Positions 34,282 through 43,097 of a DNA stretch of 64,000 nt are shown piece by piece. The notes below the pieces were generated by a model, which did not search any database, was not told the origin of the DNA, and saw nothing but the letters and a program-made list of their open reading frames with translations. Source of the stretch: Ruegeria atlantica (GTDB lineage: Bacteria; Pseudomonadota; Alphaproteobacteria; Rhodobacterales; Rhodobacteraceae); contig NZ_WQCG01000009.1 in the NCBI RefSeq assembly GCF_013032505.1, positions 1-64,000 of the forward strand, read 5' to 3'. The position numbers and the translations under genes are program-made. Every line of letters starts with the position of its first letter. Position 1 is the first letter of the stretch.

Positions 34282-35792
34282 CAGACGGAAAGTCCTTTCA
34301 GACGTGAGAAAGCGCGCTTTGCGACGGGCAATTGGCTGAGGATCAGGCCAATGTTGAGCACTAGCAGAATGGCCGCACCAGGCCGTGAAAAGAAGACCGA
34401 CAGATCCCCATCCGACAAGAACAGCGACCGGCGGAAGGTTTCGTCAAACAGGCTGCCCAGAATAACGCCTATCACCAACGGCGCGATTGGGTACTTCATC
34501 AGGTTCATGAAGTAGGCAACGGCGCCGACGCCAAGCATCAGGTAGAGATCATTGATGCCACCACCAACACTGAAAGACCCAATTGTTGTCAGAACCATCA
34601 CGACTGGCAAGAAGATGGTCTGCGGGATGGCAAGTATTTTGATAAAGACCCGAGCGGTAAAAAGCCCCATCAAGAACATCGTCAGGGATGCCAGCACCAG
34701 GATCGCAACCACGCGCAGAATGATCTCGGGATCAATCGTCGGCCCCGGGATCACGTTGTTGATCTTGAAAGCCCCCATCAAAGCCGCGGCGGGTGGTGAA
34801 CCGGGAATACCCAAAACCAAAAGCGGGATCAGCGCGCCCCCAATGCAGGCGTTGTTTGCTGTTTCAGAGCACAGCAGACCTTCCAATGACCCTTTTCCAA
34901 ACTTATCGCCCTCGGCAGATACGGTCTTACCGACACCGTAGCTGACCCAACCGGCGACATCTTCGCCGACGCCGGGAAGTGCTCCTACCCCAGTTCCAAT
35001 CACTCCTGACCGGCCAATGGTGGGCAGGTAGCGTCGGATGGAGCGTAGGTTCGGAAGAATGCGACCTTTCAGGGCCAGAACCTTCCCGGCCTCAACGTGC
35101 CTCAAGCCGTCGATAATTTGGGGAATGGCAAAGGCTCCCATCAAAACTGGCACAACCTGAAATCCACTCATCAGGTAAGACCAGCCGAAGGTATAGCGCG
35201 GTTCAGACAACAGAGGGTCGAGCCCGACCATGGACATCGCAAGCCCGATCAGACCGGCGATCCATCCCTTGATCACCAGGTCTTCGCTCATCAAAGTGCC
35301 AGAAAGCAAAATACCGAACAGGGCCAGCAATGCTTTTTCCGGGCTTGCGATGTTCTTTGAAACCAAAAGCAGCGCCCAGACGAAAATCAAAAGCGTGATG
35401 GTCCCGATAACTGTGCCAATGAAACTGCCCGTCGTGGTCAATCCTAGTGCTTCGCCCCCTCGACCCGCTTTGGCCAAAGGGTAGCCATCCATGGCCGTCG
35501 CCGCACTGGCCGCCGTGCCCGGAATGTTCAGCAGGATTGACGGATAAGAGCCACCGTAAATCGCGCCGACATAAGCCCCGAGCAAGGCGATGAGCGAATA
35601 GTCCAATGGGATCTTGTTGCCGAAAAAACCCGTCAGGATCGTCACGGCCAGGGTTGCCGTAAGTCCGGGCAATGCGCCGAACGTGATGCCCAGGAACACG
35701 GATGCAATCAAATACAGATAGGTCAGCGGATCCACTGTGAGACCAACGAACGCCGCCCCAAATCCAGCCAGTTGCGATAAGATAAAGTCCAT
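34281..35792 (-). CDS. tctA: TctA, large membrane subunit of a tripartite tricarboxylate transporter
   Basis: This 503-residue protein has about 12 hydrophobic segments and the TctA signature loops (GITFGALPGLTATLAVTILTG near residue 40, and the inverted copy GVGALPGVGEDVAGW near residue 270). The family imports carboxylates using the membrane potential and a periplasmic binding protein. It follows tctB by 4 nt. The encoded neighbours suggest that the cargo is a four- to six-carbon acid sugar or hydroxy-dicarboxylate rather than citrate. Confidence 0.95.
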   Translation of the reverse strand: MDFILSQLAGFGAAFVGLTVDPLTYLYLIASVFLGITFGALPGLTATLAVTILTGFFGNKIPLDYSLIALLGAYVGAIYGGSYPSILLNIPGTAASAATAMDGYPLAKAGRGGEALGLTTTGSFIGTVIGTITLLIFVWALLLVSKNIASPEKALLALFGILLSGTLMSEDLVIKGWIAGLIGLAMSMVGLDPLLSEPRYTFGWSYLMSGFQVVPVLMGAFAIPQIIDGLRHVEAGKVLALKGRILPNLRSIRRYLPTIGRSGVIGTGVGALPGVGEDVAGWVSYGVGKTVSAEGDKFGKGSLEGLLCSETANNACIGGALIPLLVLGIPGSPPAAALMGAFKINNVIPGPTIDPEIILRVVAILVLASLTMFLMGLFTARVFIKILAIPQTIFLPVVMVLTTIGSFSVGGGINDLYLMLGVGAVAYFMNLMKYPIAPLVIGVILGSLFDETFRRSLFLSDGDLSVFFSRPGAAILLVLNIGLILSQLPVAKRAFSRLKGLSV

Positions 35793-35796
35793 CCGG

Positions 35797-36546
35797 TCAG
35801 TCTTTCCATAACGGACGAAGCGTCACGTAGTAGTGATATTCGATTTGCTTGAAGATCAGCCCACCGCGCGCGGGCACGTTTTGGCGAAAGACAAAAGCCA
35901 TCGCACAAACAAGGATGAGCGGGGCAAGTATTGCCACCAATGGAACGAACCGCAAAACACGTTCGGAAGCCGCTTTGGTCAACACCACTAGTGTTAACGC
36001 CACCCACAAGGCCAGCGTGAACCAATCATCACTATGTGCATTCCAATCCGCCTGAGCAGGATACACGGCGAACGCAAACAAACCGGCGACGACAACTGCT
36101 ATGCAAGCCACCAAAGCACGCCGCGCGTGACCGCCGTAGTAGCCGTAAGTCAAAGCCGTGATCAGCAACCCAGAGCACAGAATGAAGTCCACTCTGGGAA
36201 CCAGCCCGACGACATAAGCAAGAAGAATCAGGCCTATTGTTGAAGCTCGATAGGCTTCCGACTTATCCCACCCAATGCCCAAAGCACTGAGCGCGTGTTG
36301 GGCTCCACCTGAGCGGATTGAAATAGCCAGCAAAACGAAGGACAAGCCAAGCAATCCCCCGAAGATGAACAGCGGTACAATTGCAGCCGAGTTGTACCAA
36401 CCCGATCCACTTACACCTGCGCGGTTTTCACCCCAAAGAGGGATGTCCAACGTCTTCCAAAGGAAAAAGGTAGAAGTTGCTATCAGACCAATCGATGCCC
36501 AGAAATCGCGCGCCCGCATGATCAGTGTATCGTCAGGTTTGTCCAT
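35797..36546 (-). CDS. tctB: TctB, small membrane subunit of the tripartite tricarboxylate transporter
   Basis: This 249-residue membrane protein has four to six hydrophobic segments and weak sequence conservation, typical of TctB. The gene position between tctC and tctA is diagnostic. It is longer than the usual 140-170 residues because of an extra N-terminal membrane pair. The 57-base gap from tctC contains a strong hairpin, so the membrane subunits are probably made in lower amount than the binding protein. Confidence 0.85.
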   Translation of the reverse strand: MDKPDDTLIMRARDFWASIGLIATSTFFLWKTLDIPLWGENRAGVSGSGWYNSAAIVPLFIFGGLLGLSFVLLAISIRSGGAQHALSALGIGWDKSEAYRASTIGLILLAYVVGLVPRVDFILCSGLLITALTYGYYGGHARRALVACIAVVVAGLFAFAVYPAQADWNAHSDDWFTLALWVALTLVVLTKAASERVLRFVPLVAILAPLILVCAMAFVFRQNVPARGGLIFKQIEYHYYVTLRPLWKD

Positions 36547-36563
36547 TGCCTGCCTCTCGTCGG

Positions 36564-36589
36564 AAAGGGCGCGATCAGGCGCGCCCTTT
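36564..36589 (-). terminator. Internal hairpin between tctC and tctB (attenuator or RNA stabiliser)
   Basis: The arms AAAGGGCGCG (36564-36573) and CGCGCCCTTT (36580-36589) form a perfect 10-bp stem with a 6-base loop. A short T-run is followed by GC-rich sequence, so termination may be partial. Such elements often favour expression of a binding-protein gene over downstream permease genes. Confidence 0.65.
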
Positions 36590-36603
36590 CAAAAGTGATC
36601 GGA

Positions 36604-37617
36604 TTATGGCTTCTCGATACCCAGCGACGCCGGATCGACGGTCGCTGCACCCAGATCTTGCAGGGTGTAGGCAAATGTCGCCTCAAGGTTCGCAAACAGT
36701 TCTTGAGCTTCTTCGCCGTGTTGACCACCAACATCATAATTGTTTGCCGCGGCCCATTCGGCGACGGTTTCGGACGCAATCGCTTGCTCGAAGGCATCAC
36801 CAAGCGCGGCCTTTACGTCGTCCCCGGCTGAACTGTGAACTGCAAACCCGATGGCCTGTTTGAGCGGCAAGTACTGATCGAGACCGTCGTAAATGCCAAA
36901 GGCAGAAGGCACTGTAGCTTCGGCAATCTGCGCATCTTCAGGCGTCAGCATCGCGAGCGGCTTCAACTGACCGCCTTCGATCAACGGGGCCTGTTCAGCC
37001 AGAGATGTCACAACCAACGCAACTTCACCCGCTATTGCTGCTTCCTGACCTGGTGCCGAGCCTTTGTATGGCACAAACTTGAACTCTGCCCCGGACCCTT
37101 TCTCGATTGCGAGGAGGTTCAAGTGATGGATTGAACCTGCGCCGGAAGCCGCCGCGGGAATAGTGCCAGGAGCAGCTTTCGCGGCGTCGACCAGTTCTTC
37201 CAGAGTATTGTAAGGACTCTCGGCCGGAACCGAGATCAGATCAGGTGATCCACCGACAATAAACGGATACCAAAAATCGAATTTCTTATCCCAACCGCCC
37301 TGCACGGCAGCAGTGACATTCGACTCTGACAGACCAACCAATGTATAGCCATCGTCTGGTTGGTTCATGACGTAGACCATGCCGTTGGAGCCCGCGACCC
37401 CACCTGTTTGATTGATCACATTGATCGAAACCGGAAGGTGTTTTTCCATCTCGGCCATGATCATTCGGTTGATCGTGTCCGTGCCACCACCGGCCCCCCA
37501 GACCACAGCTGTGGTGATATCACGATAGGGATAATCCTGCGCAACAGCTGCCCCTGCAATGCCGGTCGCCATCACGGCTGCGGCCGCCAACCGCCCTAGC
37601 TTTAGTTTCATTTCCAA
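36604..37617 (-). CDS. tctC: TctC-type periplasmic solute-binding protein
   Basis: This 337-residue exported binding protein of the tripartite tricarboxylate receptor (Bug) family has a signal peptide ending near AGAAVAQDYP. The family elements VVWGAGGGTDTINRMI (residues about 38-53) and VAGSNGMVYVMNQPDDGYTLVG are visible. It binds a carboxylate in the periplasm and delivers it to TctAB. It is the first gene of the minus-strand operon and is divergent from the dehydrogenase-regulator operon. The substrate is unknown. Confidence 0.93.
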   Translation of the reverse strand: MEMKLKLGRLAAAAVMATGIAGAAVAQDYPYRDITTAVVWGAGGGTDTINRMIMAEMEKHLPVSINVINQTGGVAGSNGMVYVMNQPDDGYTLVGLSESNVTAAVQGGWDKKFDFWYPFIVGGSPDLISVPAESPYNTLEELVDAAKAAPGTIPAAASGAGSIHHLNLLAIEKGSGAEFKFVPYKGSAPGQEAAIAGEVALVVTSLAEQAPLIEGGQLKPLAMLTPEDAQIAEATVPSAFGIYDGLDQYLPLKQAIGFAVHSSAGDDVKAALGDAFEQAIASETVAEWAAANNYDVGGQHGEEAQELFANLEATFAYTLQDLGAATVDPASLGIEKP

Positions 37618-37632
37618 GTCCTCCCAAACATC

Positions 37633-37671
37633 TTTGCGTTTATTATTGCATTTATTTGCGTATACATTAAA
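37633..37671. promoter_or_regulatory. Candidate GntR/FCD operator in the tctC/dehydrogenase divergent region
   Basis: The 129-base divergent region contains TTTGCGT twice as a direct repeat (37633-37639 and 37655-37661). The second copy runs into a GTATAC palindromic core (37660-37665) inside the sequence TTTGCGTATACATTAAA. Its position suits control of both operons by the GntR regulator at 39860. Confidence 0.35.
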
Positions 37672-37746
37672 GAATGCGCTGTCAACGGACTGTAGTGAAA
37701 GCTGCTATCGCGCTATGAATGCGAAACGGGAAGGAAGCGGGCTAAG

Positions 37747-38835
37747 ATGAAGAAAAGTTATGATGTGGCAGTGTTCCACGGGGACGGAATCGGCCCGGAA
37801 ATAATGGCCCCTACGCTTGAAATTCTGCACCAGCTTTCGCGCGGCAGTCCTTCCTACGAACTGGTGTTCACAGACGCTCCGGCGGGCGCAGGCCACTACG
37901 CCAAAACTGGAGAATCGTTTCCAGCTGGGTCACTCGAAACTGCACGCAACGCCGACGCGATTCTGCTATCTGCAATGGGTTTGCCGGATGTTCGCTACCC
38001 AGACGGAACCGAGATTTCACCGCAGATCGATCTGCGAAAGCAACTGGGACTTTTCGCCGGTGTGCGGCCAGTAAAGGTAAGCAGTAGACAAATGACCCCA
38101 TTGGCGCTGCCTCCCGGAAAAGAGATCGACTTTGTCTTGATACGCGAAAGCACAGAAGGACTGTTCTTCACCCAAGGCGCTGGCGAAGTTACTGAACACG
38201 AAGCACGTGAAACTTTGCTGATCACTCGTGAGGTGTCCGAAAAACTGTTCCGTTTCGCGTTTGAACTCGCCCAGAACCGCAAAAGAACCGGGCGCGGCCG
38301 GGGTCGAGTTACATGTGTCGACAAAGCCAATGTGTTCCGCGCCTTTGCGTTCTTCAGATCGATGTTTGATGCAGAAGCTGCAAACCATCCCGAATTGCAG
38401 GCAGACCATGCCTATGTTGATGCCACAGCACTGTGGATGGTCCAAAAACCTTGGGAGTTCGATGTCTTGGTGACTGAGAACATGTTCGGAGACATTCTCT
38501 CCGACCTTGGTGCGGGTCTGATGGGTGGTCTTGGGCTGGCTCCTTCAGCGGATATTGGTTTAAACCACGCTGTGTTCCAACCCTGTCACGGCTCCGCACC
38601 GGACATTGCGGGACAAGCCATTGCCAACCCCTTTGCGATGATCCTGTCCGCGGCAATGATGCTGGAATGGTTAGGCTTGACCCATGATCACCCGGAACTG
38701 TCCAACGACGGCGCACGACTGCGCGAAGCCGTGGAAAAGGTGACTGCAAACGGTCAGAACCTGACGCGAGACTTGGGTGGCACCACCGGAACGCAGGACG
38801 CAGCCTCATCGGTATTGGAAGCATTGCGGGCATGA
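37747..38835 (+). CDS. Isocitrate/isopropylmalate dehydrogenase-family enzyme (tartrate/malate-dehydrogenase-like)
   Basis: This 362-residue NAD-dependent beta-hydroxyacid oxidative decarboxylase has VFHGDGIGPEI at the start, arginines in DLRKQLGLFAGVRPVK, the IRESTEGLFF loop, CVDKANV with the catalytic lysine, LVTENMFGDILSDLGAG with metal aspartates, and PCHGSAPDIAGQ. It is not leuB, because no leucine gene is near and the context is catabolic. Tartrate dehydrogenase or D-malate dehydrogenase-like activity on the imported acid is a good guess. An AAGGAAG site precedes the ATG, and the stop overlaps the next gene by 4 nt. Confidence 0.87.
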   Translation: MKKSYDVAVFHGDGIGPEIMAPTLEILHQLSRGSPSYELVFTDAPAGAGHYAKTGESFPAGSLETARNADAILLSAMGLPDVRYPDGTEISPQIDLRKQLGLFAGVRPVKVSSRQMTPLALPPGKEIDFVLIRESTEGLFFTQGAGEVTEHEARETLLITREVSEKLFRFAFELAQNRKRTGRGRGRVTCVDKANVFRAFAFFRSMFDAEAANHPELQADHAYVDATALWMVQKPWEFDVLVTENMFGDILSDLGAGLMGGLGLAPSADIGLNHAVFQPCHGSAPDIAGQAIANPFAMILSAAMMLEWLGLTHDHPELSNDGARLREAVEKVTANGQNLTRDLGGTTGTQDAASSVLEALRA

Positions 38836-39863
38836 ACACTCGACAAACCATCAGAGTCGCGTGTGTGGGTGCGGGGTATTTCAGCAGGTTCCACTACGAA
38901 AGCTGGTCACGAATGCCCGGAGCGGTTCCGATTGCATCCTGCAACCGTGATATCAACAAAGCGAAAGAAACAGGACTGGCCGCCTACGATGATCTGTCAA
39001 AAATGCTGGAGGCGGAAAAACCAGATCTCGTGGACATCATCCTTCCACCTGTGGCGCAGGCCGACGCCATCCGAACGGCACTGCGCTCTGGAATAAAGTG
39101 GTTGATCTGCCAAAAGCCATTTTGCATGTCTCTGGATGAAGCGGAGAAGATCGTCTCCGAGGCTGAAGCGGTAGGCGCAACTATTGTTGTGCACGAGAAC
39201 TTTCGCTTTCAGCCTTGGTATCGTGCAATCAAGGTGGCGATGACCGAGGGTCGAATTGGAACACCTCTACAAGCGACATTCCGGCTTCGACCCGGCGACG
39301 GACAGGGACCACGCGCCTACCTTGACCGGCAGCCGTACTTTCAGGAAATGCCGCGTTTCCTGGTTCATGAAACAGCGGTTCACTGGGTAGACGCATTCCG
39401 GTTTCTATTCGATGCGCCCAGTGCAGTTTATGCGGACTTGCGCCAAGTTAACCCCGTTATCTCGGGCGAGGATGCAGGTTACATCCTGTTTGACCACCCC
39501 AACGGTTTGAAAGCTCTGTTCGATGGCAACAGATGCCTTGACCACAGTGCCGAAAACCTGCGTCAGACCATGGGCGAGGCTCTCATCGAGGGAACGCAAG
39601 GATCACTGCTTCTTAACGGCGACGGTTCAGTAGAACTCCGCGGTTTTGGAAAACAGGAGCGGCAGCAGATTCTACCTCCAAGCGATCACGATGGATTTGG
39701 AGGAGACTGCGTCCACGCCTTGCAAAGTCACGTCGTTTCAGGCCTTCTAAGAGGCACGCCGTTGGAAAACACGGCCCGAGATTATTTGGATGTGATCCGC
39801 ATCGAAGAGAACATCTATCTCTCGGCTGCGGAGGGACGAAAGATCAACCTGGAGACGCCGTGA
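38832..39863 (+). CDS. Gfo/Idh/MocA-family oxidoreductase
   Basis: This 343-residue protein has an N-terminal NAD(P)-binding Rossmann fold (VACVGAGYFSRFHYESW) and the EKPF-like motif written here as CQKPFCMS (Lys kept). A C-terminal alpha/beta domain contains the conserved His in FLVHETAVHWVDAFRF. Such enzymes oxidise or reduce polyols and sugars at C2 or C3. It is coupled by 4-nt overlaps to the dehydrogenase and the regulator. It may make the 3-oxo intermediate that the OtnK-type kinase would phosphorylate. This is inference. Confidence 0.87.
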   Translation: MNTRQTIRVACVGAGYFSRFHYESWSRMPGAVPIASCNRDINKAKETGLAAYDDLSKMLEAEKPDLVDIILPPVAQADAIRTALRSGIKWLICQKPFCMSLDEAEKIVSEAEAVGATIVVHENFRFQPWYRAIKVAMTEGRIGTPLQATFRLRPGDGQGPRAYLDRQPYFQEMPRFLVHETAVHWVDAFRFLFDAPSAVYADLRQVNPVISGEDAGYILFDHPNGLKALFDGNRCLDHSAENLRQTMGEALIEGTQGSLLLNGDGSVELRGFGKQERQQILPPSDHDGFGGDCVHALQSHVVSGLLRGTPLENTARDYLDVIRIEENIYLSAAEGRKINLETP

Positions 39864-40537
39864 AGGATCAGGACGCAAAAACTCTTTCCAATACGCAACG
39901 CGCTGTTAGGGATTTGCGACAGATGATCCTGTCTGGCGAACTTGCGGCCGGAACTGACCATCTGGAGTCGGAACTCGCCGAAACTCTGGGCATGTCCCGC
40001 ACTCCGATACGGGAAGCTGCGCTGATGTTGGAAAGTAAGGGGTTGCTGGAAATGCGGCCCCGCAAGGGTGTGCGGATACTGCCTGTTTCATCAGACGATA
40101 TGCGTGAAATTTACGACATACTGACGGAACTCGAGAGCCTAGCAGCACAGCGCGCTGCCGAAGCGGGTTATTCAGAAGATGAACTGGCAGTACTTGCCGG
40201 ATCAATTGCAAAGATGGACCAAGCCATCGAAGCCGAAGACCTAGAAGCCTGGGCCGAGGCCGACGAGATGTTTCATCAGGAGCTCGTTCGGTTGGGCGGC
40301 AACAAACGGGTCGAAGCGATTGTCGCCATGATGAGCGATCAGGTGCGTCGCGCGCGCGCAACGACGTTGTTCATCAGGCCCCTGCCCGTCAAATCCAACG
40401 AAGATCACCGTGTTGTTTTTCAAGCAATTAGTGAAGGTCGACCGGATGTTGCCCGTGAACGTCATCGAGAACACAGGCTGCAAGCACAGGCTATGCTTTG
40501 CGGGATACTCGAAAAACATCGGCTCAACAGCCTCTGA
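39860..40537 (+). CDS. GntR-family regulator, FadR/FCD type
   Basis: This 225-residue regulator has a winged helix at residues 8-75 (ELAETLGMSRTPIREAALML recognition region) and an FCD effector domain at about 85-215. Metal-site residues are visible in EMFHQELV, NEDHRVVF and ERHREHRL, so it probably senses an acidic metabolite through a bound metal ion. The GTG start at 39860 lies in a GTGA overlap with the upstream stop, after GGAG. It is the last gene of the plus-strand operon and the likely repressor of the whole island. Confidence 0.91.
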   Translation: MKDQDAKTLSNTQRAVRDLRQMILSGELAAGTDHLESELAETLGMSRTPIREAALMLESKGLLEMRPRKGVRILPVSSDDMREIYDILTELESLAAQRAAEAGYSEDELAVLAGSIAKMDQAIEAEDLEAWAEADEMFHQELVRLGGNKRVEAIVAMMSDQVRRARATTLFIRPLPVKSNEDHRVVFQAISEGRPDVARERHREHRLQAQAMLCGILEKHRLNSL

Positions 40538-40703
40538 CCTTCTCTTATCCGGTCGTTAATCAACTAAAATAACTGCCTATTTTCGGCATTAAAGGCGCTC
40601 CGAACAATTGCCTGCCACGGCACTCCACAGTTGCGTCCGGCTGTTTTGATTTTCTTTTTTCAAATCACTCAACCAATCACTGCATCGATTGGGGTTGATG
40701 TGG

Positions 40704-40739
40704 TACGAATTCGTATTAAATTAGTACGATATCGTACTA
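40704..40739. promoter_or_regulatory. Tandem palindromes upstream of the nitroreductase-marR operon
   Basis: TACGAATTCGTA (40704-40715) and TAGTACGATATCGTACTA (40722-40739) are both perfect palindromes sharing the half site TACGA. Their centres are 21 bases apart, two turns of the helix, and they end just before the GGAGAG ribosome site. This fits cooperative binding of the MarR regulator encoded by the operon. Confidence 0.65.
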
Positions 40740-40752
40740 TTGGAGAGTCAAC

Positions 40753-41853
40753 ATGCCAAACCGAAGACGTTTTCTCAAAATTCTAGGCGGAGGCACAATA
40801 CTGGCGGCAACGGGCGCGGTTGCGTTCCTAGCTACACGCACGCCGCATGACGCGCTGGCTCCGTGGACGCCAAAACCGTATGACGACCTACGCAAAGCCG
40901 CTTTGTCCTACGCAATTCTCGCCCCCAATCCACACAACTTGCAACCTTGGCTGGTCGAGTTGGTTGGACAAGACAAGGTGCGCATCCACCGTGATCCTGA
41001 TCGCGAGCTTCCGGAAACCGATCCTTACAACCGCCAACTCTATATTGGCCTCGGCGCCTTTGTTGAGACGATGGTATTGGCGGCAAGTGCTCTCGGGTTT
41101 GATACTGAGGTCAAGTTGCTGCCAGATGGGGATGACGGACCCATCGCAGAAGCGGTGTTTGTTCCTGGCGGGGCATCCGATCCGCTTTCAGATCAAATCC
41201 TCAACCGACATTCAAACAAAGAACCGTACACTGAACAGCGGCTGTCCGAGGCGGAAGTGTCAGCCCTTGAAAACTACGCCACTCTGATTACCGATGAAGA
41301 TTTGGTGGCCCGTCTTCGAGACCTCACGAAACGCGCCTTTGAAATCGAAATGCGAACGCCGCAGACCCTGAAAGAATCCGTCGACCTGATGCGGATCGGG
41401 AAAGCAGAAATCAATGCCAACCCAGACGGGATTGAATTGCGCGATCCCATGCTGGAAACGCTGCGACTTACCGGCCTATTGGACAATGAGACCCTGATGA
41501 ACGTTGACCACCCAGGCACTCAGTCACACATGCGAGACTACTTCGCGATGCTAGACGCGACGCCGCAATACGCAATCCTTACGACAGCCACAAATACGCG
41601 AAGCGATCAACTCGATGCCGGACGTCAATTGATGCGTTTTTACCTGAAGACAACCGAAATGGGCCTGGGCGTTCATCCAGTCAGTCAGGCCCTTCAGGAA
41701 TATCCTGAGATGGCCAATGAATACGCTCTGGCGCATGAGCTTCTTGCGTCACCGGGCCACACGGTGCAAATGTTGCTGCGTTTGGGATATGGACCCGAGC
41801 CAATTGCCACACCCCGCTGGCCGCTGGAGACACGAATTCTGAATGAAGCCTGA
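40753..41853 (+). CDS. Tat-exported nitroreductase-family (Acg-like) protein
   Basis: This 366-residue protein has a twin-arginine signal (NRRRFLKILGGG) and a hydrophobic region, then a nitroreductase fold with two related halves as in the Acg FMN-binding family (APNPHNLQPWLVEL near residue 57, RHSNKEPYTEQRLSEAE near residue 155, and LGVHPVSQALQEYPE near the end). Acg-like proteins bind FMN, and some lack reductase activity. Export of such a protein is known in proteobacteria, but the substrate is not known. The ATG follows GGAGAGTCAAC. It overlaps the marR gene by 11 nt and is probably repressed through the tandem palindromes. Confidence 0.82.
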   Translation: MPNRRRFLKILGGGTILAATGAVAFLATRTPHDALAPWTPKPYDDLRKAALSYAILAPNPHNLQPWLVELVGQDKVRIHRDPDRELPETDPYNRQLYIGLGAFVETMVLAASALGFDTEVKLLPDGDDGPIAEAVFVPGGASDPLSDQILNRHSNKEPYTEQRLSEAEVSALENYATLITDEDLVARLRDLTKRAFEIEMRTPQTLKESVDLMRIGKAEINANPDGIELRDPMLETLRLTGLLDNETLMNVDHPGTQSHMRDYFAMLDATPQYAILTTATNTRSDQLDAGRQLMRFYLKTTEMGLGVHPVSQALQEYPEMANEYALAHELLASPGHTVQMLLRLGYGPEPIATPRWPLETRILNEA

Positions 41854-42292
41854 AGATGAGACCAACGAAGTCTACCGGTTCTTCACCGAGGTCGGGATCA
41901 TCAATCAGTTGATCTCGACCAAGCTAGAAGCGTTCTTACCTGGCAGAATGACCGCAACCCAATTTGGCATATTGGGCCACCTGGTCCGGCGCCCCGACGG
42001 AGAAACTCCACTACAGCTATCGAACGCGTTTCAAGTGGCCAAGACGTCGATGACTCACATGCTCTCCAGCCTTGAAAATCATGCCCTAATTACCCTTGAA
42101 GCCAACCCCAATGACAAGCGTTCAAAAATTGCCCGGTCCACGCCGCAAGGCGCGGAGTTTTTGAAAGCTTGTATGGAGCGGATGTCTGAAGCACTGGCTC
42201 CAGTTTTGTCCGAACTCGGGCCCGAACCGTTCCATAGGTCTTTGCCCAATTTGACGCTCATACGTGAAACTCTAGACAACGAACGCGACTAG
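41843..42292 (+). CDS. MarR-family transcriptional regulator
   Basis: This 149-residue winged-helix repressor has an HTH over residues about 35-100 (RRPDGETPLQLSNAFQVAKTSMTHMLSSLENHALI, key part AFQVAKTSMTHMLSSLE) and the wing EANPNDKRSKIA, the standard MarR DNA-contact pattern. It is co-transcribed with the upstream nitroreductase-like gene (11-nt overlap). The tandem palindromes at 40704-40739 are its probable operators. The ligand is unknown, and no redox-sensing cysteine stands out. Confidence 0.9.
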   Translation: MKPEDETNEVYRFFTEVGIINQLISTKLEAFLPGRMTATQFGILGHLVRRPDGETPLQLSNAFQVAKTSMTHMLSSLENHALITLEANPNDKRSKIARSTPQGAEFLKACMERMSEALAPVLSELGPEPFHRSLPNLTLIRETLDNERD

Positions 42293-42329
42293 CCGAAACC
42301 TGCGTCGCCCCAAGCAAGCAGCCAAATTC

Positions 42330-43097
42330 TCAAAAGATCATACAATCCGCGCCCGGAGGCAGCGGCGGCGATCCTTCGGGCAAGGTGGGTGTGTAGTCAA
42401 ATGTCACGATCTTCGCGCCACCGTCGAATGCAACGAACAGTTGGTTGGACCCCGGCCTAATGGCGATGCCTTCCGGGTCGGTTCCGAACTCCAACAAGCT
42501 TTGCTGGGCAAGCAATTGGCCATCTGCCGTGAACTCATACAGGCTGTTTGACCCTTCCCAGTCATCAACGATCAACATGTGACCGGTGCGTGGGTCAATT
42601 GCGATGCCCTGTGCCTCGCTTAAGGGGGGAGACAGCTTCATGGTATCCAACCTCGCCGTCAAAGCACCCTCTGAAGTGAACCAAGATAATCGTTCGGGGT
42701 CATCTTCTACGGTTACAATCTGCCCTTTGGCATTGATCGCGATCCCCTCGGTATCCGCAAATCCACCTTCAAGTTCAAAGGGTGTTCCTAAAGCGGTTCC
42801 TTCCTTAGTGACACGTTGGAGGCTGCCAAAACCGTCGCCTACCAACAAGTGATCCCCTTCGATAGCAATTGCCTTGATACGGAAGAGATCGCTGGATATG
42901 CGGCGTAACTCATCACCTTGCAAAGTAACGAGAATGGCCTCGGGTCCCTCGTTCGCAATCCACAACCCGCAAAACGTTGGATCGTAGTCCAGACTTGCGG
43001 GTTGATTGAGCTCATAACGCCCTGTTTCGCGAAGCTGCAATGCCATGGCCGGGGCCGACACAGCAAAAATCAACAAGGCGGTGATCCTCACAAACAC
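42330..43097 (-). CDS. Exported beta-propeller protein (SdiA-regulated / esterase-like type)
   Basis: This 255-residue protein has a signal peptide (residues 1-19, cleavage near AMALQ) followed by repeated strands of about 40 residues: ASLDYDPTFCGLWIANE, TEGIAINAKGQIVTVEDD, AQGIAIDPRTGHMLIVDD and PEGIAIRPGSNQLFVAFD. These are NHL/SMP-30-like propeller blades. The repeated EGIAI and VDD elements match the SdiA-regulated family, periplasmic proteins of unknown activity. It stands alone, convergent with marR, with 37 bases between the stop codons. Confidence 0.78.
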   Translation of the reverse strand: MFVRITALLIFAVSAPAMALQLRETGRYELNQPASLDYDPTFCGLWIANEGPEAILVTLQGDELRRISSDLFRIKAIAIEGDHLLVGDGFGSLQRVTKEGTALGTPFELEGGFADTEGIAINAKGQIVTVEDDPERLSWFTSEGALTARLDTMKLSPPLSEAQGIAIDPRTGHMLIVDDWEGSNSLYEFTADGQLLAQQSLLEFGTDPEGIAIRPGSNQLFVAFDGGAKIVTFDYTPTLPEGSPPLPPGADCMIF

